From Actinomycetota bacterium (GTDB lineage: Bacteria > Actinomycetota > CADDZG01 > WHSQ01): a stretch of 64,000 nucleotides of DNA. Positions 44,701 to 52,709 of this stretch are shown here, piece by piece (the stretch's first letter is position 1; every line of letters starts with the position of its first letter). Made by a program: the position numbers and the translations under genes. The stretch lies in assembly GCA_030446465.1 (NCBI GenBank), contig JAUJNI010000002.1:75386-139385 (forward strand). The letters run 5' to 3'. The notes beneath the pieces are model-generated. The model searched no databases, had not been told where the DNA came from, and saw only the letters and a list, made by a program, of their open reading frames with translations.

Positions 44701-46620
44701 CCGCGGGTGTCGGTGATTTCGGACACAACCGTCTTGTTGGCGGTCGTGGCATCCGACTTATAGGACAGCGAGACGGTGTTGTCGTTTTTGTCCTTGTGCT
44801 CGGTCCAGCGCCCCGAGGAGGTGAAGATGAAGCGCTCCTTGGAGAACCACTCGAGCTTGTAGGTGCCGTCCGAGCGCTTCTCGAGCGTGGCGTCGATGCC
44901 GGGGTCCGGGGGAGATGAGTAGGAGCCGTCAGCGCTCTTGTCGAAGCGCACCCGGTAGCCGCTCGGCGCCACGAAGACCGCGCCGTTGGGGTTCGGCTCG
45001 AGCCGCACATCGCGGCCCACTCCGAGCAACCAGCCGCGCCCGAGCACCGAGTCATCCGAAGACAGTGAGTTGTAGTAGCGGGTGACGTCGAGACCAAGGC
45101 CCGTGCCCGCAATCGAGAGATCCTGCCCCTTTATCAGCAGGTTGCCGTTGGCGACGTTGACCTTCGCCTCCATGCGGTCGTTGAGGCGCTGGGACTCGAA
45201 CTTGTAGGACTTGCGCTCGCCGATACCGTCGGTATGGGTGACGACGAGCTTGGGCCAACGCGAAGTGTCTGGATCGTCGTGAGTGACGAACGCAAGGGAG
45301 TTCTCGACGGACTCGCCCTCCTGGACCAACGCCAAGCCGTAGTTGCTCCAGCGATCGTCGACCCACCCCTGCACCAGCGGGGCGATGTGCCAGTGCTTCG
45401 GTCCAGGTGACCCGCCGGCCATGCGCAGGGCGTCGAAGGCGAAGGACGAAAAGTCGCCGCCGGTCCACCCTCCGCAGCATCCCGACGAGTTCCACGTCGC
45501 GGAGTTGTTCCAGTCGGCACGCATGCGGTGGATGCCGTAGTCGGCAGTGCCGCTGCCGTTGGAGGAGTCCAGGTGAATCTCGAGGTCGGCGTCGAGGATC
45601 TCCATCGTCGGCTTTCTGAGCTCGCCGACGTTGAAGCGCAGCAGCGAGCGCCGCTTGAGGCCGTTTGCGACGCCGGCTCGCATCAGGGCCTCGGAGCAAA
45701 AGCTCTTGTCCGACGCGGTGGCGCCCTGGGCCACCTGGCAATCACGGTATGCACTCTGGTTGCCGTCGAGCGTGATCGGGGGGTCAATCTCGACCGGGTA
45801 GGCGCGCTCGGGCGCTTGCAACCACGACGGATCAGCCCAAAGTGCGAGCGTGAGCTTGGTGCCGCTGCGCGAGAGATTGACCTTCAGGGCCTCGGGCGGC
45901 GCCTGTTGACCTGCCGCATCGATCATGAAAGGTGCTGCCAACGCGAACGCCACCCGTCCCGTGGCGTCGGTGAAGTCGACCCGCCCAGACAGTGTGCGCA
46001 CCGCCGACAGACCGCTCGACGTGGAAAGGTCAAACGACCACGTGGTGTCGGAGGGCGGCTCACGGAGCACAAGGGCTTCCTTGACACCCGTGTTGGTGGC
46101 CGTGTAAGTGAGCTCGGCGCCCTTGAATCCCGAGTAGATGGCGCGTGCATCGGTGACAGCCGCACTCGCAGGTGGCAGCGTTGGTGCGACGTTGATCCAG
46201 TGCGAGCCATGCTCGAAGCGGATGCCCTTGTTGGGCTCCGAGGCCACAAGCATCTCGTAGGGGCCCGCCGCATTCTCATGGGAGAACCCGGGACGGGAAG
46301 ACGCCACCAGTGTGTTGTCGAAACGGCGCCATACCCCGGCTTGATCCTTGAAGTGGATGGGACCGGTGTAGAGCTCTGTTTGGAGGTAGCCGTCGGGAAG
46401 CTCAAATGTTCGGCTCGTCTCGGTCCTCAGCTCGGTTCTCTCCACCGGTTGGGCGCTGCGAACTCTGTGGCGGAGCCGGCAAAGAGGCGGGCTGTGGATT
46501 TGCATCCTCGGCGCGGGCGTCAGATGGACCCAGGACCGAAGGAGTGCCGGGGAGCCCGAAAACCAGTTGAGCCAGCGACAACAAGGCGCACAAGATCACA
46601 GAAGCAGAGAACCGCCGCAT
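41775..46620 (-). CDS. Rhs/YD-repeat polymorphic toxin, leader out of frame
   Basis: A very large secreted YD-repeat protein (1576 residues from 46505). Order: N-terminal all-beta region with a DNRLRE-type jelly roll (about 280-420), the SIAGTGLGLDVTRYYNSLS start of the Rhs barrel, some twenty YD repeats (for example YSYDPNGNLTARSD, FSYDELNRM), the core end YASGYFDQATGMLKFGTRYY and WTQRDP, the junction DPINATDLSGR, and a 90-residue variable tip rich in Gly/Ile. The signal peptide (MRRFSASVILCALLSLAQLV) begins at ATG 46620 in another frame; it would join the body if one indel near 46450-46460 were corrected. As it stands the body lacks an export signal. Confidence 0.88.
42117..42708. repeat. 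Rhs core segment duplicated in the orphan module
   Basis: This segment matches 38695-39285 base for base over most of its length (offset 3423; one deletion in the orphan copy at 38778). Divergence starts exactly at the tip junction on one side and just upstream of the YSYD repeat on the other. Such homology allows tip swapping by recombination. Confidence 0.85.
43517..43588. repeat. Three 24-nt tandem repeats inside the Rhs gene
   Basis: Three copies of a 24-nt unit encode SSTTDSTL three times (last copy SSTTESTL) in a Ser/Thr linker between YD repeats. Copy number could vary by slippage. Confidence 0.75.
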
Positions 46621-46871
46621 TTCTTATCCTCCCCCAGACGCCGCAATATCCTCGCCCGCCCCATCTGCGGACTGACCCGATCACATGGAGCAGGGACGCT
46701 ACGCCTGAGAAACGACTGTTCCCGAACCGCGCGTTCCGCCACCGATGTGCTTGTCCCTTACTTAACGTCGGAACTTAGCAAACACCCGATAGGGTTGTTA
46801 ATGGCCCATATGGATCATTTTGCTTGACCCAAACGGACTAGTCATATATGGCTGCCATTAGAGAGCCCTCG
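46621..46871. other. AT-rich spacer upstream of the Rhs gene
   Basis: No gene is seen. The stretch 46738-46855 is clearly richer in A/T than its surroundings and includes CATATGG and CATATATGG. It should hold the Rhs promoter, but no convincing -35/-10 pair can be fixed by eye. Confidence 0.4.
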
Positions 46872-46973
46872 CTAGTAGCGGCGGTTTTGCCGTCTCGCCT
46901 TGACGCTGCGATAGACCCTTTGCCCCAGGACGAACATCGCCCTCAGCCTGGCGAGACGCCACAAGAAGTTCAT
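46872..46973 (-). CDS. Basic microprotein after the CBS gene
   Basis: A 33-residue, highly basic peptide: MNFLWRLARLRAMFVLGQRV, then YRSVKARRQNRRY. Its ATG lies one base after the CBS gene stop (TGA-C-ATG), which suggests reinitiation. Ten Arg/Lys and an amphipathic N-terminal helix suggest membrane or RNA contact. Too short for family assignment. Confidence 0.5.
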   Translation of the reverse strand: MNFLWRLARLRAMFVLGQRVYRSVKARRQNRRY

Positions 46974-46974
46974 G

Positions 46975-47439
46975 TCAGTCGAGGTCTCCTGCCTCGATGA
47001 TCTGCAGCCTGCGGTCGCGCACGAGCTGGTGTCCGGTAAGGCTTCGGAGTGTCTCCGGCTCGTCCATTGCTTCGGCCACGAGAGTCAGCAGGTCTCTGAG
47101 AGAGATGACGCCCACCACCTTGCCGTTTGGCGCCACGACCGGAAGGTGGCGGAACCACTTCTGGAACATGATCTCGGCGGCTTCTTTGAGGGCCGTGTCC
47201 GGCCCTATGGTCACGACGTCTCTCGTCATGACCTCCGACAGGCTGATTGATTTCGGATCGAGCCCTTCGCCGACCGACCTAAGGAGGTCCCGCTCGGTCA
47301 CGATGCCCGCGAGGTTCTCTCCTTCCATAACCAGCAAGGAGCCGGTCTTTTGTTGCCACATCTTGGCCGATGCATCGGCCAGTGAATCACCAGGCGCGTC
47401 GGTGACCGCGGCCGCGGTCATGATGTCTGCAACGTTCAC
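46975..47439 (-). CDS. Two-CBS-domain protein
   Basis: A 154-residue protein of two CBS domains: VADIMTAAAVTDAPGDSLAD to VTERDLLRSV, and LSEVMTRDVVTIGPDTALKE to VVGVISLRDLLTLV. Such stand-alone CBS pairs bind adenine nucleotides. GTG 47439 is chosen since TAGTAT lies 7 nt upstream with no Shine-Dalgarno sequence; the frame is open further but only through sequence belonging to the divergent gene. It shares a 13-bp palindrome with that gene's promoter. Confidence 0.85.
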   Translation of the reverse strand: MNVADIMTAAAVTDAPGDSLADASAKMWQQKTGSLLVMEGENLAGIVTERDLLRSVGEGLDPKSISLSEVMTRDVVTIGPDTALKEAAEIMFQKWFRHLPVVAPNGKVVGVISLRDLLTLVAEAMDEPETLRSLTGHQLVRDRRLQIIEAGDLD

Positions 47440-47446
47440 GCCACGG

Positions 47447-47465
47447 ATACTAGGACACCTAGACT
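47447..47465. promoter_or_regulatory. Divergent promoter with palindromic operator
   Basis: CTAGG-ACA-CCTAG (47450-47462) is a perfect palindrome. TAGTAT on the minus strand (47452-47447) and TAGACT on the plus strand (47460-47465) are TANNNT -10 boxes for the CBS gene and the LLM gene, each overlapping one arm. One bound regulator could block both. Confidence 0.55.
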
Positions 47466-47474
47466 GAGCCGGCG

Positions 47475-48488
47475 ATGCGCGTCGGCCTGGCCCTACCTCA
47501 TTACGATTCGAGCTTCGGCGGACGCCCTGTGTCATGGGATTCGGTCCGGCGTGTGGCAGAGATAGCCGAGGGCGCGGGCTTTGACTCCCTCTGGGTCTCG
47601 GATCACCTCTTTCTCGACTGGGGCAAGTACGGGGGGCCGACGGAACCGCAGGGCTCGTTGGAATGCTGGACCACGATGTCGGCTCTTGCCGCGGTGACCT
47701 CGAGAGCCAGAATCGGTTCCCTTGCGTTGTGCAACGACCTTCGCAACCCGGCTCTGCTGGCAAAGATGGCGGCGACGCTGGATCTCTTGTCCGGTGGCCG
47801 CCTCGAGCTCGGGATGGGGGCCGGGTGGTACGAGGCGGAGTATCGGGCGGCCGGGATCGAGTTCTCGTCCGCGGCCACCCGCATCCGCCGCCTCGGCGAA
47901 GCTGCGGCCATTGTCACCCGGCTCCTCGACGGCGAGGAGCTCACCTACGAGGGCCGGCATTACTCAGTCAATGGTGCGATCTGCCGCCCCGGGCCCGCAC
48001 AGAAGCCTCGGCCCGCCCTCTGGATAGGGGGAAAGGGTGACCTCCTGCTCAGGACTGCGGCCGGAGTGGCCGATGGCTGGAACTTCTCGTGGCTCGGCGA
48101 CACCGCTTCCTATCGAGGCAGGGCCGAAGCCGCCGATCGCGCCTGCGCTGAGGTGGGGCGGGAGCCGAGCACGCTGAGACGGTCCGTCGGGGCGTACGCA
48201 TTGGCGGGAAAGGATGACGCCGACGTCAAGAGGCGTTTCGAGCGGCTCGCGGAGCGCACTCCGGTCGGCGTCTTGCAATCCACAAGGGGGGCCGGGAGCG
48301 TATCCTTACAGGGGTTCAGAGAGAAGCATGTGGCCGGATCCGTGAGCGAGGTGACCGACAGGTTGGCAGAGGTTTCGGCCTTTGGTGTCGAGGAGGTCAT
48401 CGTGTCTCTAGGGGCCCTTCCATTTCAGCTGGCAGACGAAGAAGACGTCGAGTTCTTCGGCGCCGAGGTTGTTCCGGCGCTGAGGTGA
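47475..48488 (+). CDS. Luciferase-like (LLM) F420/flavin-dependent oxidoreductase
   Basis: A 337-residue TIM-barrel oxidoreductase. VGLALPHYDSSFGG, GFDSLWVSDHLFL, ARIGSLALCNDLRNPALLAK and SGGRLELGMGAGWYEAEYRA are the signatures of the F420-dependent LLM class. The shape of ALWIGGKGDLLLRTAAGVAD is also typical. Cofactor F420 rather than FMN is inferred from the family and the actinobacterial setting. Substrate unknown. It is divergent from the CBS gene and 17 nt upstream of tatA. Confidence 0.88.
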   Translation: MRVGLALPHYDSSFGGRPVSWDSVRRVAEIAEGAGFDSLWVSDHLFLDWGKYGGPTEPQGSLECWTTMSALAAVTSRARIGSLALCNDLRNPALLAKMAATLDLLSGGRLELGMGAGWYEAEYRAAGIEFSSAATRIRRLGEAAAIVTRLLDGEELTYEGRHYSVNGAICRPGPAQKPRPALWIGGKGDLLLRTAAGVADGWNFSWLGDTASYRGRAEAADRACAEVGREPSTLRRSVGAYALAGKDDADVKRRFERLAERTPVGVLQSTRGAGSVSLQGFREKHVAGSVSEVTDRLAEVSAFGVEEVIVSLGALPFQLADEEDVEFFGAEVVPALR

Positions 48489-48505
48489 GGATCGGAGGTA
48501 TCTAG

Positions 48506-48790
48506 ATGCCGAATCTTGGTGGACCAGAGCTACTCATTGTGTTGGCCGTGCTGCTTCTTCTTTTTGGTGCGACCCGTCTTCCCAAGCTGGCGCGCTCCAT
48601 GGGGCAGGCCGGCAAGGAGTTCAAGGAGGGCATGAAGGACGGATACAGAGCCGAGCCGGTCGAGGGGCCCTGTCCCTTCTGCGAGGTGAAGGTGCCGGCC
48701 GACTCCAAGTTTTGCCCCGGTTGCGGCAAGTCCTCGGACGAGATCGTCGCCCAGAAGAGCAGGGAAGCGGCGGAGAAAAAGCCCGCCTGA
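48506..48790 (+). CDS. tatA: TatA-like translocase subunit with C-terminal zinc ribbon
   Basis: A 94-residue protein. The short N-terminal helix with LGGPELLIVLAVLLLLFGAT, the RLPKLARSMGQAGKEFKEG amphipathic helix and the FG hinge are standard TatA/B. After residue 50 comes CPFCEVKVPADSKFCPGCG, a complete zinc ribbon, which ordinary TatA lacks (its tail is acidic and disordered). The ATG follows GGAGGTATCTAG. It may be a specialised TatA/E paralog; tatC is not in the window. Confidence 0.85.
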   Translation: MPNLGGPELLIVLAVLLLLFGATRLPKLARSMGQAGKEFKEGMKDGYRAEPVEGPCPFCEVKVPADSKFCPGCGKSSDEIVAQKSREAAEKKPA

Positions 48791-48807
48791 TTTCGAGGCT
48801 CCCGTCC

Positions 48808-49860
48808 CTAGGGCATGAGCAGCACCTTCATCGCTTCCCGGCACTCGAACAAGGCGTAGCCCTCCTCGGCTTGGTCGAGCGGAAGTCGATGCGTGATCAA
48901 CTTCGTGGGGTCGATCGTCTTGTTGGAGACGGCCCGGAGCGCGGCGTCCCAGCTTGCCTGCACGTTTGCCATCCCCGCGAAGCGCAGGTCGAGCGCCCGG
49001 ATCCACGACATCCCAAGCGGTAGGTCGTAGCGCTCGGCCCCGTAGACGCCGACGACCACCACCGTGCCTCCATCTCGCACGCATCGCATGGCGGATTTGA
49101 GGGCGGGGATGGCCCCGACTGCGTCTACGGCAACATCCGCAAGCCGCCCGTCGGCATGGTCTCGGATGGTGCTCTCGGGGCTTCGTCCCTCCGCGTCGAA
49201 TGCGTCAAGGCCGAGGTGGTCGCGGGCAAATGCCACGCGGTGAGGGTCGTTGTCCAGTACCAGGACCGTTTTGGCCTTGGCTTTCAGTGCGGCCGCGCAC
49301 AATAGGCCAACCGGGCCCCCGCCGATCACGACCGTCACGTCGTCCCTGGCGGGCCGCGCAAGGCCGACGCAGTAGAAGGCCGTCGCAAGGATGTCGCCGC
49401 CGAACAGTGCCTGCTCGTCGGACAGGGCGGCAAAGGCGCCGTCCAGGGCTTTCAGATTCAGGTCGCCGGTTGGCACGCGGACGTACTCTGCTTGGGCGCC
49501 GTCGAGATCTCCGGTCAGAGTCCCGAGACCCAGCGCCCTGCGGCGGGAGCAGAAGTTGAAGCGGTGCTCCCGGCATGGCCCGCACTCGCCGCACGCTATG
49601 ACAAAGGAGCCGAGGACCCTTGTGCCCTCGGGATGCCGGGTGCACTCCGGGCCCGCCTCGACCACCTCGCCGACGAACTCGTGTCCTATGACACCGCCCT
49701 CTCTCATCCCCGGCGTCTTGCCGTTCAGCAAATGGAGGTCGGAGCCACAGATCGCCGAGACCCTCACCTTCACGATGGCGTCGGAAGGATCCTGGACGGT
49801 GGGTTCGGGGACGTCTTCAACCCTCACTCGCCGGGGGCCGGCGTACAGGAGCGCCCTCAC
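48808..49860 (-). CDS. Zinc-dependent alcohol dehydrogenase
   Basis: A 350-residue medium-chain dehydrogenase. The catalytic zinc site is ICGSDLH and GHEFVGEVVE, the structural zinc site is CGECGPCREHRFNFC, and the NAD-binding turn is VIGGGPVGLLCAAAL. ILATAFYC and the later DLRFAGMANVQ fit the threonine/formaldehyde dehydrogenase-like branch. GTG 49860 has GGAGGAGAGAGG before it. Substrate not determinable. Confidence 0.92.
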   Translation of the reverse strand: MRALLYAGPRRVRVEDVPEPTVQDPSDAIVKVRVSAICGSDLHLLNGKTPGMREGGVIGHEFVGEVVEAGPECTRHPEGTRVLGSFVIACGECGPCREHRFNFCSRRRALGLGTLTGDLDGAQAEYVRVPTGDLNLKALDGAFAALSDEQALFGGDILATAFYCVGLARPARDDVTVVIGGGPVGLLCAAALKAKAKTVLVLDNDPHRVAFARDHLGLDAFDAEGRSPESTIRDHADGRLADVAVDAVGAIPALKSAMRCVRDGGTVVVVGVYGAERYDLPLGMSWIRALDLRFAGMANVQASWDAALRAVSNKTIDPTKLITHRLPLDQAEEGYALFECREAMKVLLMP

Positions 49861-49977
49861 AACCTCTCTCCTCCTCTCCCCCGCCCAGCTTTGTCGAATC
49901 TTGCTCTGGACGGCGGGTTGCGGCCTAGCTGGCTCAGCCCAAGCGGCGCGGGCGTTGCACACTCGACAGTTAACCCG

Positions 49978-50581
49978 TTAATTCAACAAGTCGTTCAGCG
50001 ATGGTTCCCATGGGGACCCATCAACGGCCAGCTTGTGGGCCACCAGCAGAGCTCTGCGGTACAGGCACACGCTTCTTATCGTCTCGAACCGTTCCTCTGA
50101 AACGTCCCCGAACAGTATGAGCGTTGGAAGGGTCAAGAGGCCGCTGTGCTGCAGATACAAACCAGCGTAACGGTCGGCCTGGCTAAGTCCCACTTCCCAG
50201 TGCCGTGCAGACTCCAACTCGCAGATGTGTGTGAAGAACCGGTCGCTGTAGCCCCAGCCAAAATCTGCAACGTTTCGGACGTCGAGTGGCACCTTATCCG
50301 CCCAGTACGGAATTGCGGAATTCCTCAAGAGGTCCTTCACTTCCTCGTGCACGGCCGCCTCGCCAGAAGGAGGGATTCCCTGGGCACGGTCGAAGCCCTT
50401 CATGATCTGGTCCTTCACCGTGACCCGGCGGATATCGAAGCGAGCAGCCCACTCATCGTAGAGAGGTCGCTTGGCCTGGGGAGACAAGCGCTGCCACCCC
50501 GCGTCTTCCGCCTCCCGCTGAATCTGCCGGGTGATCCGATCCCGGATCCTTCTGGGGGAGCTCCCTCCAATTTCGAGTCAT
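49978..50581 (-). CDS. Putative restriction endonuclease, frameshifted near the start
   Basis: The protein starts at ATG 50581, overlapping the previous stop as ATGA, and reads MTRNWRELPQ; a 1-nt shift near 50548-50553 then gives RIRDRITRQIQREAEDAGWQ and the remaining 185 residues. FFTHICELESARHWEVGLSQ followed by ADRYAGLYL looks like the acidic strand and helix of a PD-(D/E)XK nuclease (ELE, then QADRYA), though the lysine is not in the standard place. It is the last gene of a three-gene unit with a DNA methyltransferase, which is the main support for an endonuclease role. About 200 residues. Confidence 0.55.
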
Positions 50582-50865
50582 GAACGTGGCCTGTCCAAGA
50601 AGAGTGGGCAGAATTGCAGCTCGAATGCTGCTCCGTCGTCGGTGAGTGAAGCGTCCTCCCACAGTTCTTCGTCGTCGTATACGTCGACGGGTCTGCCTTT
50701 CAGTTCGATCCACTCAGAAAGTGCATCGGCCCACCGCCGGTCTAAAAGAGCTCGACTTTGCGAGATCAACTTGACCGCGAGAACGCGACCCAGGACATCG
50801 GCATCGCTGGCGACATAGACGATGGGTGGCTCATCTCGTACAACCGCGAATGAAACTCGCCGCAC
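50578..50865 (-). CDS. Small protein between methyltransferase and endonuclease
   Basis: A 95-residue acidic protein from GTG 50865, starting 3 nt after the methyltransferase stop and overlapping the next start. It reads VRDEPPIVYVASDADVLGRV, ADALSEWIELKGRPVDVYDD and a variable end. No helix-turn-helix is evident, so it is not an obvious C-protein. Tight coupling on both sides suggests a part of the restriction-modification system. Confidence 0.6.
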   Translation of the reverse strand: MRRVSFAVVRDEPPIVYVASDADVLGRVLAVKLISQSRALLDRRWADALSEWIELKGRPVDVYDDEELWEDASLTDDGAAFELQFCPLFLDRPRS

Positions 50866-50868
50866 CCT

Positions 50869-52380
50869 CTATACACCGTCGAATCGAGCCGAGATTTCAG
50901 CATCACTCCAAAAACCAGATAGAGGTCGCCGATGCGCTCCGCCAGCCGCATAGCTCGCCAGTCGTTGTTGGCCCTCTCGGTTGAGCATCTCTACTGCGTC
51001 GAAGCAAAGGTCTATTCCAGCCGCATGAAGTGCTCTATCGCCGTCACTACGGCGTGGAGGTAGGTGAGAGGTCAAGAAAATGAGGGGACGCAGGCTATCA
51101 GCCTGTAACACTGCTGCACGACCGAGGCACTTCCACAGCGTATCCGTACGCAGCAGGCCTCCTCGTGTGGTGGTGAAGGCGCCAGTCACGTCGAAGTACC
51201 AAGGCCTTCCTGCTCTGTCTTCGGCGATGATGTTCACCGTTGCGCCAAGACGAGAGAAGCGCCGGTCGCGGTGAGTGATTCTAAAGCCGGCAGTCTCGAG
51301 GACTTGTGCTGCGATCGCCTTAGCGGCCTTGCCCTCCGCCGTGGCCCGTGCTTGGAAATCAGCGATTCGGCCCCCTGCTGTGGTGTGAGCAATGACATCG
51401 AGCGGCGAGACACCAGGGCGCTGTTGCAACTCTGTTCCGGTTACCTGTAGCCGTTCGGTCTTCACGCGGGCCGTGGCGAGTCCGATGTATCGAGCGTCGG
51501 TGTCGTATCCAGCACAGCGTCGACCCGTTCTCACGGCGGCCACTGCCGTCGAACCGGATCCTAGAAAGGGGTCCAGGACGAGATCGCCGCGATAGGTGTA
51601 AAGCTCGATCACGCGCTGAGGAAGGGTTACAGGAAAGGGCGCTGGGTGGCCGACTCGCTTAGCGCTTTCAGGGGGTATATCCCAGACGTCAAGCGTCGCC
51701 TCGAGGAACTCATCATTGCTCAGCGAGTCCTGATGGGGCAGCTTGTGATCGGCGCGCTGCTGCTGATTCTTGGCTCGATCAAAGCGGCCTTTGCTGGCGA
51801 TAATGATTCTTTCAGTCGTGTCTCGAAGTACAGGATTCGAAGCGCTCCGAAAGGTGCCCCACGCGCACGAACCTGATTGCCCTCTGCCCTTCAGCCAGAT
51901 GACCTCTCCCCGAAGGAGCAATCCAAGGTCGTCCTGAAGGATCCGGGTCACGTCCGCAGACAGGCTCCTATACGGGCGCCGCCCGAGATTTGCAACGTTG
52001 ACAGCTATGCGTCCGCCCGGTTCGAGCTTTTGCGAGCACCTTCGGAAGACTCCTTCCAGCATCGCGAGGTAATCGAGGTAGGAGCCCGGTACGTGACCTT
52101 GTCCAAGGGCAAGTTCGTACTCCTTCCCCGCGAAATAGGGAGGTGAGGTGACCACCAGGGCAACTGATCCGTCAGGAATCTCGCAACCCATTTTTAGGGC
52201 GTCGCCGTGGATGAAGAGCTCATCTATCTCTGTTGGTGTTACCGAGTCGTCGGTCGACAACTCCGGGGGCGTGAAGCGCTCGTAGAACCGGCTCGCGTCG
52301 TGCGCCTCACGCCGGCTGACTCCAAAGCTCGACGTTGAGGTGCTATGCGGTTTGCGAAGCGGTCCTACCTCTTGGGGCAT
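50869..52380 (-). CDS. DNA methyltransferase (beta-type N4/N6) with nuclease-like C-terminal extension
   Basis: A 503-residue enzyme. Catalytic motif IV TSPPY (78-82) precedes motif I LDPFLGSGSTAVAAVRTGRR (about 290), the beta-class order of N4-cytosine and some N6-adenine methylases. After residue 350 about 150 extra residues include AKAIAAQVLETAGFRITHRD, TVNIIAEDRAGRPWYFDVTG and DTLWKCLGRAAVL, which resemble a restriction-endonuclease-like fold. ATG 52380 is chosen for AGGAG with 7-nt spacing. It heads the operon with the small gene and the putative endonuclease. Confidence 0.85.
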   Translation of the reverse strand: MPQEVGPLRKPHSTSTSSFGVSRREAHDASRFYERFTPPELSTDDSVTPTEIDELFIHGDALKMGCEIPDGSVALVVTSPPYFAGKEYELALGQGHVPGSYLDYLAMLEGVFRRCSQKLEPGGRIAVNVANLGRRPYRSLSADVTRILQDDLGLLLRGEVIWLKGRGQSGSCAWGTFRSASNPVLRDTTERIIIASKGRFDRAKNQQQRADHKLPHQDSLSNDEFLEATLDVWDIPPESAKRVGHPAPFPVTLPQRVIELYTYRGDLVLDPFLGSGSTAVAAVRTGRRCAGYDTDARYIGLATARVKTERLQVTGTELQQRPGVSPLDVIAHTTAGGRIADFQARATAEGKAAKAIAAQVLETAGFRITHRDRRFSRLGATVNIIAEDRAGRPWYFDVTGAFTTTRGGLLRTDTLWKCLGRAAVLQADSLRPLIFLTSHLPPRRSDGDRALHAAGIDLCFDAVEMLNREGQQRLASYAAGGAHRRPLSGFWSDAEISARFDGV

Positions 52381-52709
52381 TGTTTCACTCCTAGATGCAG
52401 AGAATGACATCATTGTAATTCCCCGGTGGGACGATTCCAGGCAGAGAGCCGGGTCTTTTTGGATCGAAATCGAGGAACTGCGATCGCATAGGGAGTTCTG
52501 GCTCCCCACAGAGCATCGCCTCGTCGAGGCGGCGGGAATAAAGGGCCGAAGCGTCGTGGTTCTCCCTGCTGCCGGCTCCGAAGGACCTTGTCTTCGTGCC
52601 CCCCCTGGCGGCGCTCGCCCGAGCGGGGAACGGATTCTCGGGTCACCGGCTCAACCTATCTTCGACCGACTGTGGCTGCTGCACCGCACTTGGAGGGACT
52701 GATCTGACG
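52381..52709. other. Spacer between restriction-modification operon and redox genes
   Basis: No gene is supported here. The left end (52381-52430) holds the methyltransferase leader with AT-rich sequence around GTAATT, the likely promoter on the minus strand. The rest is GC-rich with no conserved reading frame or structure that I can see. Confidence 0.45.
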
